From: Caprella mutica
Lineage: Eukaryota; Arthropoda; Malacostraca; Amphipoda; Caprellidae
Direction of reading: 5' to 3'
Assembly (NCBI GenBank): GCA_947561585.1
Contig: CANNZV010002552.1
Span: 29,538-93,537 of the forward strand
DNA: 64,000 nt
In this document: piece by piece, positions 24,344 through 36,200 of the stretch
Numbering within the stretch: position 1 is the first letter of the stretch
How the letters are laid out: every line of letters starts with the position of its first letter
Translations under genes and position numbers: made by a program
The notes under the pieces: generated by a model
Told to the model about the DNA's origin: nothing
The model's input: only the letters and a program-made list of their open reading frames with translations
Database searches by the model: none

Positions 24344-25503
24344 TACGCATTCATACTCTTAATGACGTCATTAGACACACACCCTACACTCTCCTTTAAA
24401 ATTATTCATCCCTAAGAATTATAATTCTCGGCTTCATCTCCTCATCTCTGTCTACGTATCCCAGCATATCATAATATTACTCTCACTGTTCCCCTCAAAA
24501 TACCCTCGAAATTCTAGGCTTCTTTTTACCTCCATATTCTGCAACTGTCATAGAAGTTTTAACGCAATATGGTTTATTATTTTGAAGAACTTTGAGAACT
24601 GTATGTGTTTTTTTAAATGATAATGATAATTTGAAGGATGAATATTGATAAAAATGAAGAATTGATTGAGAAATTATATTGATAAATAATGAAGGATTGA
24701 AATAATGATACATTATATGTAATCTGCAAATAATAAGCATAATAATTAATGAACTATGTGTTTTTGATAATGATATTCAAGAATTAGATATGGGCATATA
24801 ATAAGTTATTTAATTAATTATAAATATTCAATAATGAAAATAAACAAATTATATTCAATTACTATTGATATTAATAAATGATATGTATTCAATAATGTTA
24901 ATTTTTAAATGATGTGCATAAAATAATAACAAATAATGAACTATGTCCATATCAACAAATAATAACAGTTAGGATATGATTAACGTTATACATATAATTA
25001 CAATATCTTTTTCTCTGTATTTGTCACTACATATATGCATTATTTTCTCCCCATGACTCTAGTTGCTAAAACACAAAGGCTGTAAAAGTAATATATCCTT
25101 CATACGTTGATTACTCAGTCAATGTTATTATGGTGAGTATATTACACGATACATTAATCACAGTGTTGCATGATTTCCTGATGAAAGGGACGCCATTTAC
25201 TTTTTATTAGAGTTATTCAGAATTATTTGTGTTATTCTAAATATTAAATACTAGTTTAGAAAACCTAATATAAATAAACAACTCTAGTGGCATACGTTTA
25301 ATTTTTATTATTCACTTTGTTTTTGTGAATTTTTTCTTTTGGAATAAGAAACTGTCGTTAGAAACAGAATGTTGGACTCTGTCATAAGACAAGTGCCTTT
25401 GGTGTGAAACAACCTTCGTAATTAATGGAAGTAACTCCTAGTTCTGGAAACCCTTCAATGGCATGGTCTGTTGTAGTATACAGTATGTTTTTTGTTATAA
25501 ATT
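24344..25503. other. non-coding; AT-rich ATAATGA-type repeats
   Basis: At 24,600-24,990 motifs such as ATAATGAACTATGT and ATAATGATA recur irregularly. No gene is recognised. Confidence 0.45.
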
Positions 25504-25677
25504 GGGGTTGTGACAATATGCAGATAAAATCATAGATATTAAGAATATCATAGACGAAATGAAATGAAATGGTATCAAGTACTATAGAACGATTAAATAG
25601 TCTTTAATTCAATCTGTCTATAATATTTCCTGGATCTATGATTTTAAATGCATATTGTCACAACCCTAGTTATAAAC
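25504..25677. mobile_element. MITE family B copy 2
   Basis: Inverted ends GGGGTTGTGACAATATGC and GCATATTGTCACAACCCT, with an interior that aligns along its length with 11,963-12,133. TTATAA-like sequence lies close outside both ends and may mark the target duplication. Confidence 0.9.
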
Positions 25678-27057
25678 TACAAGTTTTCTGTATGTCGGAG
25701 CCCTTCAGATTACAAGACAATATGCATTAGCCAATGTATGAGAGACTAGATAAATACTTAATTAAATTAAAAATAATTAAAAATGAACAAATTAAATACA
25801 TATGCTTATATAAAGCCAGTAACTGGTATTCCATTCATTTTAATTACTTATTAATATCATAGTAAAATTCGTTATTTTAACCATTTTTAAATAACAATTA
25901 TTTATTTTAAAGTATTCACAATCATTAAATCAATAAATAATAATAATTCTATTCATGAAATATATGTATTTTACTTCCATCAGAAAATGATAACCATTGT
26001 GAACATTTTATTTTTATTTTTGTTTTTCTTCCTACCTCATAAAATACTATATATTTCAAAAAAAGGTTAACACAGCTGTTTTTCTATATATGATATCATA
26101 AATATTTTATGTTGATTAATACGTTTTTTTTTTATATTTGCTACCATGTATTTACCAATTGGAATTGAAGATCCACTCCGAGAAAATTGTTTTTACTTTA
26201 ATCAATACGGTTAATGCCTCATTGATGATAAGGGTGTTGAATGATGATTGGGATGTTGAATGATGATAAGGATATCGACTGATGATAAGGATATTGTTTC
26301 TTACCAGTTTGCAGCAAACCGCTTGAAATTTGGTAGCATATGTTTAATTTGATATGCTTTTAAAGATTTTAATAATCAAAATCCTACTAAAGATGTAATA
26401 TTTCAGACTTGCTATTTTTCAGTACAAAGAAAAAGAATGTTAGGTAGTTATAATCAATCTAATATTATATATTGGTGTAAATGTTCAGAATAGGAGAAAC
26501 TTATATTCCAAACTTTTTTATACTTCAGGAAATAATTTACAGCCTAAACAATTAATGGTCTGATATGCTCTATTGTTCATAGAATTTAAATAAAATTTAG
26601 AACAAAGAGTGGACTATCTTTTTCTTGAGCGTCATATTAGTGTTACGGACAGTTGTTGAACACAGAGTACTGCAAACTTTAAAAGCTTATAAAAATATAT
26701 ACTGCACCGAATTTTATGCAGTTACAGATAGAAGATTTTGAACTTAGCTCTATTATATTATGTAATACAATCAATTCTTTACTGGAGCCTGGAGATCGAG
26801 TGCCATTAAATTTCTACTATTCTATCATAAAATTCATGTCATTAAGAAAATTAGTTTACGAAGAAACATTTAAATTCAGCAGAATATTAATTTTTGCCTA
26901 CTTTTGACGAAAGGGTTTTGTACATTATAATAAATATGAGTTCTTCGGTAGGTATCTCAGACCCAAAACTTCCTCCCATATTTTTTAAATTTATACCAAC
27001 CGTATGGAAAAATAGGAATTAAAAAAAAATGGAAGTGATAAGTGATGTAGTGAGGAA
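25678..27057. other. non-coding, with a four-copy 19-bp repeat at 26,225-26,300
   Basis: GATGATAAGGATATTGAAT-like units occur four times at 26,225-26,300. A 63-codon frame at 26,716-26,907 shows no recognisable family and is not called. Confidence 0.5.
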
Positions 27058-27058
27058 G

Positions 27059-27286
27059 GCCCCCTTCACACTTGCATTTCTGAACGCCGCCTTTAAAAAA
27101 ATGCTCATTGCAAAACGTTTAGCTGCAATTGATTTTAACGGTGCCCTTCACACTTGCGTTTATTTTTTACCAGCATTTTTTCTAACGCAAGTGTGAAGGA
27201 CTCCGTTAAAATCAATTGCAGCTAAACGTTTTGCAATGAGCATTTTTTAAAGGCGGCGTTGAGAAACGCAAGTGTGAAGGGAGCCG
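27059..27286. mobile_element. foldback MITE with arms of about 100 bp
   Basis: A nearly perfect palindrome. The left arm starts CCCCTTCACACTTGC and contains GCTCATTGCAAAACGTTTAG, CTGCAATTGATTTTAACGG; the right arm is its inverse, ending GCAAGTGTGAAGGGAGCC. The terminal motif CTTCACACTTGCGTT recurs inside each arm near the loop. No coding capacity. The superfamily is not assigned. Confidence 0.9.
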
Positions 27287-27412
27287 AAGAGTTGGCAAAA
27301 CAATTAAGTTGTTTTCCTAACTATTTTCAGCCCCATTGATAGAAATGATTAGATCTACAACAACCTCTCAATATGATAAACTACTCAATAATTACTAATA
27401 TAATTAGTACTA

Positions 27413-27735
27413 TAACTCCTATATAGTAAGCTCGTATATAGTGAATCATCCTGTATATAGAGACTCCTGCATGACGAACCTTCCTTTATAGTGAACATAT
27501 TTAGTTCAGTCTGCCACAAGAAATCGTAAGTTTTCTATGAATCTCTATATAGTAAATTAGTTATTTTTCATGAAAGAGAAGTTGAGAAAATCTTCTATGA
27601 TGAAATCATGTGTAGTGAACCATCCTGATTTTTAACAGTTCTGCAAAAGGAAATATGTTTTATAATTTGTTATGGATTTATTTGAAAAAGGTAGAAAATA
27701 TTTTGTACAGTCTGCCATGAAAAGTCCAGTTTTAT
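27413..27735. repeat. Tigger-like MITE remnants (TATAGTGAA motifs)
   Basis: Repeated TATATAGTGAA, CATCCTG and CAGTCTGCCA segments also occur at 54,025-54,430 and near 29,736 and 35,065. The termini are eroded, so boundaries are approximate. Confidence 0.55.
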
Positions 27736-27969
27736 ATTCATCTCTTGAAGTTATTTTATAACAAGGAAAATTAATTTTAATGTGTATTACGAACTGCAAG
27801 CATAAATTACTCAATAATTTGAATTCTTTCCTAATTATTAAATTCATCGCAATTATAAGGGATGGTGATAAGCTTCTCTTCATACTTATACTTATTGGTT
27901 ATTATATTATTTAAAGTTATTATTCTTTTTATATTGAATAATATTAGTTTCCAATTTTTTTCAAAATAA

Positions 27970-28025
27970 AGATATTTCGGCCAAAGATTCTTCGGCCAAG
28001 CGTCATTCGGCCAAGTGTCCGTCAA
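27970..28025. repeat. short array related to the 16-bp TTCG repeats
   Basis: About four units of TTCGGCCAAGCGTCA / TTCGGCCAAAGATTC with 15-16 bp period, resembling the TTCGACCAATTTTCC units at 59.9 kb. Confidence 0.65.
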
Positions 28026-29349
28026 CCGTCACGCACAACTTCACCATCTAATCCCGTTCATTATTTGTTCAAATTTTGCTTTGGAACAACCACACTTGAA
28101 TAGGAAAATTAACAAGTTGGTTAATTTTCACAGCATCATCAATGAAACTCAATATTGGGTTTTGAGACCTTTGGAGTTCACCCCTCTCTGCCCAAACCAT
28201 CATTGAAGCTGTTTTTGTCTCCTGAATGAACCTCAACATTCAACATGCACTGAATCGTTGGATTCAATCCAAATCCAATCATTTTGGTTGTTGTGTTTTG
28301 GCTTTTGGTTTTGGTTTTTGGTTTGATTTGGCTTGAAACGTAGAAAACATTCTCGTATGTCAGAGAATTTGTAGCTGCGTGTTGTCAATAAGCTCACTCA
28401 GAAGCATCTTCGATCTTTTGAATTTCTTCTTCTCCGTGACTACATATATACAGTAGAGAATTTGTCGCTTGGTATATTTGTTGGAATTGAGCCCAATCCT
28501 TCAACAGCACTCTCTGGATCGCTGATTTGATAACTTGCTCTTTAGCAAGTGCTCCATTGATTCTTCAATGATTTCATCTCAATTTTTCTCTGATGGATAG
28601 GGCCCGGATTTATAGTTCTAACGAAACTAGTCGAAAACGCGCCAAAAAAAAAAGTTTAAAAAGAGTTTCAAAGTCGGTAAAAAAAGTCCTTATAATAGCT
28701 GTGTCCTAAAATTGATTCATTTCATTTCTTTTATCTTTTTACTATGCCATTCTTGTTAATTCGTTAATAGTTGATCTTTAATTGTTAATCACAGAACTTA
28801 CGCAATAATTTTGGCAGTTGTGTTTATATAATACTATGAGTTTAATAAATAGTAAGCAAAATTCATGTTTCTAAATTTATAGCTAGCTTTTATTTTACAA
28901 GAAACTAACATGATGAAAGAAAACTAAACAAAATTTACTCAAAAACTATGTTGTCCAAATTACCGCTAAATAAGAAAATATAAGAAAGAAACTCGAATAG
29001 AACAGCACAAACCGAATGCAAAAACAGTAATAATAACTAATTATTAATATAATAAATATGTTACTTCTTAATGAAACAATTACACATCATTACAAGATAT
29101 ATTACCAACATTTTTTTGACATTTTCAGCTGTCATGCTTAGTCTCTTGTGTTTAAAATCATTTTCACTTTCGAAAAGCTTCTTTCAACTTCAAAACAGTT
29201 TCGAGTTGTTTCACTTTGGGCATGTTTGGTGTTACAGCATGAGCCCTCAACTAACAATGACGTGCAGAAATGTGTGTGCTCAAAGCAACCTCTTTACACA
29301 AAGAGCGAAATTAATCTATCATATAGTTTTGTTTTTAAAAGTTAAAAAG
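28026..29349. other. no clear gene; weak minus-strand coding-like frame at 28,394-28,572
   Basis: On the minus strand, about 56 codons following a stop read with balanced composition (contains KEQVIKSAIQRVLLKDWAQF), ending TGA at 28,396-28,394. No family is recognised, and no start or splice context makes it convincing. The rest is AT-rich, with TTTTGG-rich sequence at 28,285-28,335. Confidence 0.25.
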
Positions 29350-29712
29350 TATTTACGTAAATTAGGCAATTGATTGTTCTTTGGTAACGTGTGACAACGT
29401 ATAAATACAGAAGGTTATCCTCTAAGCACACAACACTTCACGTTTTCATGGAGTATAAACTCATGCGTAAGCTGTGATTGGGTCACACTCCACCCAATCA
29501 CAGCTTTGCTCTCTCAGTTGACAATGTCTTACATACCTATGTATTTATTTCTCCTTATATGTTCAATATTTTTAATTGGAATTTGGTACACATTAATTTA
29601 GTATATATGCTAACAACTTGTAAAAAATACAGTACTGTAGGTTAATAAATAAGACATGTATTTTTTATACACATAGTCAAACCTTCCCGTACATTCTGAT
29701 AGTCACACTCAT
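29350..29712. repeat. left arm of a 6.4-kb-spaced inverted repeat
   Basis: The sequence matches, in inverse orientation, 35,406-35,790. Shared blocks include CTCTAAGCACAC, GACAATGTCTTACATACCTA, GCTAACAACTTGTAAAAAAT and GTCAAACCTTCC. The arm contains its own perfect 14-bp hairpin (AGCTGTGATTGGGT at 29,470-29,483, inverted at 29,492-29,505). Either two opposed copies of one element or the ends of a larger element. Confidence 0.8.
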
Positions 29713-29721
29713 TAGGGTTAA

Positions 29722-30760
29722 ATCCTCTCCAGTGAACTAAATCCTGTATAGTGAACTAGTTAAAGTTCACTATACAGGGTGGCGCAAAAAAAAGGAAACC
29801 CATTTTCAAACTAGTTTATTTCACCAACCATTGAAGCTAGAAATTTTCTAAAAACAATATTTTGTTCCTTTACTTTTTCTATATCTATCATTAAATTCTG
29901 TTGAAGTTAAGACAAAAATTGAACAATCTGCAGCGAATTAAAAAAAAGGCAAGTAAAAATGGCTTGCGCGAGCTCGAAATATACGAAAATGTCCACATGT
30001 TGTTTAAACACTGAAAGCTTTGAACAGGTTCAACCTCATTTTGAACATAGCTTTCAGGAAAGATTTTCATCAACTATAAAACCATATTGAGTTCAAAACT
30101 TCAGAAACCTCTCCATTTTGAACAAAAAACGATTAGGTCACAGGAGAACAGAACGAACACATTAAAACATTAATCTTACTCATGAAATATTTATTGAGAA
30201 TCCAAAATTATCAATCAGAATGAATGAATTAGACATCACTAAAGACACAGTTCAACGAATTGTTAAACACGATGTGAAGTATCATCCTTTCAAGAAGCAT
30301 GTAAGGCTCGAACTCTTAAAACTGATTTACCGCACAGCTGTCTAAATTTCTCAAGAGGGTTTCTGCAAAGATATGCTCGTTTTGGAGAAGACATCGTGAT
30401 TGGTGATGAAGAAGTATTTCCAAGAATGGAACAGTTAATAAGCAGAACGTCAATTGGGTGAAAAAAAAAGTATTTTTAATTTTTATTTACACCATGAATA
30501 AATAATTATAACTATTATAAAGTCTTTTTGTGTTTTTCATCCTCGCGCAAGCCCTTTTTATTTATATTTTTTCACTTTGCTGCAGGATGTTCAATTTTAG
30601 TTGTTAGTTTAACAAATTTTCATGGAAGATGCAAAAAAAACATACAAATAAAACTATGTTTTTAGAATTTTGTTACATATAATAGATTTTTAAATAAACT
30701 CATTTGAAAATGGTATCCTTTTTTTTGCCCCACCCTGTAGAGGATTCCTATTATAAGTAT
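29722..30760. mobile_element. Tigger-like MITE remnant interrupted by a mariner insertion
   Basis: A 14-bp hairpin (CTGTATAGTGAACT, loop, AGTTCACTATACAG) lies at about 29,741-29,776. Removing the insertion 29,775-30,737 plus one TA rejoins TTCACTATAGAGGATTCC, a close match to the TTCACTATAGAGGAGTTG end at 54,227-54,244. The insertion therefore hit a TA inside this MITE. Confidence 0.65.
29775..30737 (+). mobile_element. 963-bp mariner-type element, internally deleted
   Basis: Ends are CAGGGTGGCGCAAAAAAAAG and inverted TTTTTTTTGCCCCACCCTG, with CATTTTCAAA beyond, flanked by TA. A degraded plus-strand transposase remnant lies at about 30,190-30,465. One frame reads ENPKLSIRMNELDITKDTVQ, then RIVKHDVKYHPFKKHV, as in the mariner helix-turn-helix linker. 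Near 30,400 is GDEEVFPRMEQLISRTSIG, matching the family's DEA.F..NG.VN.QN block. Several stops and large deletions make it non-autonomous. Confidence 0.8.
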
Positions 30761-31430
30761 ACATAGCTAGGTGTACTTTTTTTTTAAGTTCTTAGTAGCT
30801 TAAAATGGAATGAAAGGATAACAGTGACACCTCTTTCATTTTGCTAACTTTGCAGTGTATGTAAAATTAAACTTTCCGCTTAAACCGGCTCTAATTCATG
30901 TTGCTGCAAGTCACAGGCAGACTGACTTCGCTTATCTTATATGTTGATTATTGAAGCCTGTATAAGTAGATTGGGCAATTAGAAGTCTAGTTAGTTGCAT
31001 TTTATCTATCAAATAGAGCGATGGTGTAGAGTATTGATATGACCGAGTTCATTGTGTGATTAGTAACTTTGGCTATATATGAATATTTCTCTATGAATAG
31101 GTTTATATATTGTTCAATAAAAATAAACTTCAGAGATGTTATGTAATTTGTCCAAAAACAGTAACATTTAAAATTGATATTTTTGTGATCATTGTTTAAT
31201 AAATAAAAACTTAATTAGAAATATAAATAATATCTTGCACTGACTGCAGACAGGAATACTGTCCTAAATTAGACAATATTTTAGTGTTAATAAGTCATAC
31301 AGTATAATAAATGTAAAAATAGACATATTACAGTAACTGGATATAATTGTAATAACAAGGAGGAACCTATTGATAAGCATTTGTTTATTCATATTTATAT
31401 ACAGAAAATGATATCTTTACAACTCCACAT
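30761..31430. other. non-coding
   Basis: No gene or repeat family is recognised. Confidence 0.45.
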
Positions 31431-31445
31431 ATAGCAAAAACGAAC

Positions 31446-31630
31446 AAAGCCAATACGAACATAGATATACCAATAAATATACCAATAGATATACCAATGA
31501 ATATACTAATAGATATACCAATAAATATACCAATAGATATATCTATAGATAAATCAATAGATTCACCAATAGGTATTCCATTAGATATACCATTAAATGT
31601 AGCATTAGATATACCAATAGATATACCACT
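31446..31630. repeat. 12-bp CCAATAGATATA array
   Basis: About 15 diverged copies of CCAATAGATATA / CCAATAAATATA. The period is a multiple of three, so a repetitive open frame (IPIDI-like) runs through it; not considered coding. Confidence 0.9.
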
Positions 31631-32560
31631 TAAAACGTTTGTATACCATGTGGCACTTACTCATTTAAAACATGTGTATACCATGTGGCACTTACTCATT
31701 TAAAACATATGTATACCATGTGGCACTTACTTATGTAAAACATGTGTATACCATGTGGCACTTACTTATGTAAAACATGTGTATACCATGTGGCACTTAC
31801 TCATTTAAAACATGTGTATACCATGTGGCACTTACTCATTTAAAACATGTGTATATCATGTGGCACTTACTCATTTAAAACATGTGTATACCATGTGGCA
31901 CTTACTTATTTAAAACATATGTATACCATGTGCCACTTACTCATTTAAAACATGTGTATACCATGTGGCACTTACTCATTTAAAACATGTGTATACCATG
32001 TGGCACTTACACATTTAAACCATGTGTATACCATGTGGCACTTACTCATTTAAATCATGTGTATACCATGTGGCACTTACTCATTTGAAACATGTGTATA
32101 CCATGTGGCACTTATTCATTTAAAACATGTGTATACCATGTGGCACTTACTCATTTAAAACATGTGTATACCATGTGGCACTTATTCATTTAAAACATGT
32201 GTATACCATGTGGCACTTACTCATTTAAATCATGTGTATACCATGTGGCACTTACTCATTTAAATCATGTGTATACCATGTGGCACTTACTCATTTGAAA
32301 CATGTGTATACCATGTGGCACTTACACATTTAAACCATGTGTATACCATGTGGCACTTACTCATTTAAATCATGTGTATACCATGTGGCACTTACTCATT
32401 TGAAACATGTGTATACCATGTGGCACTTATTCATTTAAAACATGTGTATACCATGTGGCACTTACTCATTTAAAACATGTGTATACCATGTGGCACTTAT
32501 TCATTTAAAACATGTGTATACCATGTGGCACTTACTCATTTAAATCATGTGTATACCATG
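31631..32560. repeat. 35-bp minisatellite, about 26 copies
   Basis: Units have core CATGTGTATACCATGTGGCA followed by CTTACTCATTTAAAA. The array directly abuts the 12-bp array and ends about 720 bp before the sulfotransferase start codon. Some variants recur in order (TTCATT, AAATCATG, GAAACATG, ACACATTTAAACC), showing block duplication. Confidence 0.95.
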
Positions 32561-33281
32561 TATACTTTTTGCAAATGGATAATGTACGCAGTACATGTGG
32601 TTTTACATGGTAATATTGTAAATTAAATGGGGTTAACATATTTTAGTAGCATGATAGTTTACATGTTGCTGTATATGTGGTGAATAACACTTGGTAGACA
32701 CCTGTTATAAGTATGGTAATTGACATGTAGAAATGATTTGGTCAATTGAATACAAACTTTATTTGATATGATTTTTATATTATGGTCAGAAAATGGGATA
32801 ATTGAATGTAAATTATGTGTTTTTATGATGGTTAGGTAGATTTAATGTGTATTACACAATACACATGTTAATACTCTATTGCTACATTACGAACATTAAA
32901 CCACGTGGTAACCATGTGTAATTATTCTGTATGCAATATGGAATTGTTTGCAAAGTTACTTCCTTATTTTTTGTCACATTTAGAAATTCACAATATTTTG
33001 AAGAGATTTCGAAGATTAATTCCAAACTACTCCCATACATCTGACATATGTGCTGGAAGAGGAACATAGGTCATAATAAGATGCAAAATAAATATACAGT
33101 ACAAAGAGATGAGTAGTAAGGCCCATTAAGCCAGATTACTTCTAGGGAATTGTAGTCAATAAGACTGAATTATTATTATTACTTTTTTAACATATATTTT
33201 TAACATTTTCAAGGTGGTTTATTTAAAATTACTGACTGATATAAATGTAATTCCTATCTTTTAAAATTGATACTTATTTCC
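32561..33281. other. upstream region of the sulfotransferase gene
   Basis: AT-rich. No convincing TATA box or 5'UTR exon can be singled out. Scattered ACATGTGG/ACACATG motifs echo the preceding array. Confidence 0.4.
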
Positions 33282-36200
33282 ATGCATTATTTAATTATGA
33301 TGCGTGAATCAATTAGTTCCCGGAGAATGATTTTCTTAGTCACTTTCAGTATTTTGTTTAGTTTTGGTTACATTTTGTTCAGATCAAGTAAGTATAACAT
33401 GTTTAATTACTATTTATTAAATAATCAATTTATTTTGATTCAGCAACAAATATTTACATTTAAGAACGTTGGGTTAACTAATATAACTAATATATTGATC
33501 GTACATTGCAAATAAATAATTTGTATGCATATATTGTTAATTCATTTTAATGCTTCAAAATATTTATAATTTCATTTTAATAAATCTTATTAATATATGA
33601 TTAATGCTTCTTAAAACTTATTCATCAGAATAGAAAAAGTGTGTGAATAAATCATGTGTATGAATATGAATATGAAGTATATATAGTATATCATGACAAA
33701 TTTCATGAAAGTATATTATTCAAGTTTTATGCAGTATTCCCGACTCCGAGAAGCTTATATGAATTATTAATGTTAATACAGGGTGGGGCGTAAGTTTGGA
33801 AGCAATTTTTCAAACATTAATATAATTCTTAAAAATAAGTTCCTAAATAGATGATAGGGTTTGAACTATAGAAGAGACACTACATTATGACGTGGCAGTG
33901 TTATTTTTTACAAAAATTTGGTCAATTCAAAAATGTCAGACAAAAGAGAAGCCATTATTGCTGTACACCGTACCGGGAATTCAGATTCCGTCATTTCAAA
34001 GACTCTCTCAATAGCGAGATCGACTGTTTGGAAGTGTGTGAAGCGTTTTAATGAGAGAGGAGACTTGACTGATCGTCCAAGAAGTGGTAGACCACGCTCA
34101 CAACGCACCAAACAACTGATAAAATGTGCCCGAGAGAAGATCAGGAGGAACCCGAAAAGGTCAATACGATTGTTAGCCAAAACAGCTAATGTGAGTCCCA
34201 GAACAATGAGAAGAGTTGTCCTAAAGATGAACTCTTTCACCCTCCAAAAGAGACAGACTCTGTCAGAAGCTGTAAAGAAAAAGAGATTGGAGAGAAGCAA
34301 AGCACTTCTGAGAGAATTGAAGTCTGGCACGTCTGGTGAAATTATTTGGTCTGACGAAAAAATTTCACAGTGGAAATGGCTCACAACCGGAGGAATGACA
34401 GAATAATTGGTAAAAGTGCAAAAGACATCCCATACAACCAAAAAACTGTCCACATAACCATGAAACCTGCTTCAGTAATGGTCTGGGCCGCCGTTTCAGA
34501 AACTTGGAGATCTCCTTCAATTTTTGTGGAGCAACGCGCCAAAATCAATGCTAAATGTTATATTGAGAATATTTTGACGCCAATGTTGGAGTCATTTAAG
34601 GATCACTTCGGTAATGACACTCTATAGACATTTCAGCAAGACGGCGCGACTTCACATACTGCAAATGTCACTCAAAACTGGTGCCATGACCATCTTCCAC
34701 GGTTTTGGTCCAAAGAAATGTGGCCTCCCTGCTCCCCAGATGTTAATCCTATTGACTTTTCGGTATGGTCCATTCTTGAATCAAAGGCCTGTGGTAAATT
34801 CCATCGCAGTGTGGATGATTTAAAGCGTTCGCTCCAGAGATCTTGGAAGGAAATTTCACAAGAACAGTTGCGTGCCTCAGTAGGAGGAGTTCGGAGGAGA
34901 TTTGAGGCTGCTATTAAAAACAAGGGGGACATTTTGAATAAATTTATGATTTTTGAATTCTTAAAACCCTTATGTAATAATACATAACTGTAAATTATTA
35001 AATATATTTTTCGTTGGATTATAATATGCACTTTCATTTGCTTCCAAACTTACGCCCCACCCTGTATATAGTAACCCATCCTGGTTTCACTGTATATATG
35101 TGCTGCATATCACTTGTATCTATAGCATATATTATGCTTCTCATATGTTGTGAATACAAAACCTGCTGAAACTTATGAATGAGTTTTTTTTGAGTGATAA
35201 TCAAAATAAGAAAAATACAACTAACCTGTTTTAATGGATTGAAAACAATTTTTGCAGGACAAAATCAGTGTACAGGTGAATGTTTACGTGTTTCTATTTT
35301 TTTAATACCAGATTAATAATTTAGTTAAAAGATGCATCTATAGACATTAAATATTAGAAAGAGCAGTTTATGAAACTGTCTGTTCATATACACATATTAA
35401 CCCTATTGAGTTTGACTATCAGAATGTATCGGAAGGTTTGAGTATGTGTTTAAAAAAACAAATGTCACATTTTTAAACCTACGATAATGTATTTTTTACA
35501 AGTTGTTAGCATATATACTAAACTAATGTGTACCAAATTTAAGTATAAATATTGAACATATAAGGAGAAATAAATGCATAGGTACATAAGACATTGACAA
35601 CTGGGAGAGCAAAGCTGTGATTGGGTGGAGTGTGACCCAATCACAGCTCGCACATGTGTATGTGAAAAACGTGGACTGTAGTGTGTTTAGAGGCTGTGAT
35701 GTGCTTAGAGAAAACGTGGAATGTAATATGAAAAAAGCCTACGCAGCTTTTTTACGTCGCCTAATTACAAATAATTCCCTAATTTACGTGATTTGCGTTG
35801 AATTACGCTAATGCGTAAATATTTTTAAACTTTTATATAAAAAATATATTTGATATTAATGTAGGAAGAGAGACAAGAAAGGCCGATAAATGAAAGATAT
35901 AAATAAATTTAAAAAGGATTTGCTTATAGAAAACACACGTCAAACTCATCAGGGTTAAGAGGATCACTCAGTTGAGCTATTTACGACTTAACTTATGTAC
36001 GTGGAATGGATTGAAAATAATGTAATAATAAATAACCTATATTATTTACCTAATATTTTTTCTATAATCCATCCCAGCTACATAAGTTACAGTGAAAAAC
36101 AGTTTAACAGAAAACGACTAACCAAATATACCAAAATTAGTCCTAAAATAAATTACATACCAGGACAAGTAAATGCTATACATGTCTCACATTTATTCAG

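Noticed and set aside
26716..26907. 63-codon frame starting MQLQIEDFELSS
   Set aside because: Looks protein-like but has no family match, no exon boundaries and is within the length expected by chance in 64 kb.
28015..28206. 63-codon plus-strand frame
   Set aside because: No recognisable family, no splice or promoter context, and its start overlaps a short tandem array.
33908..34453. 181-codon minus-strand frame over the mariner transposase
   Set aside because: It is the antisense shadow of the transposase, whose motifs read clearly on the plus strand.
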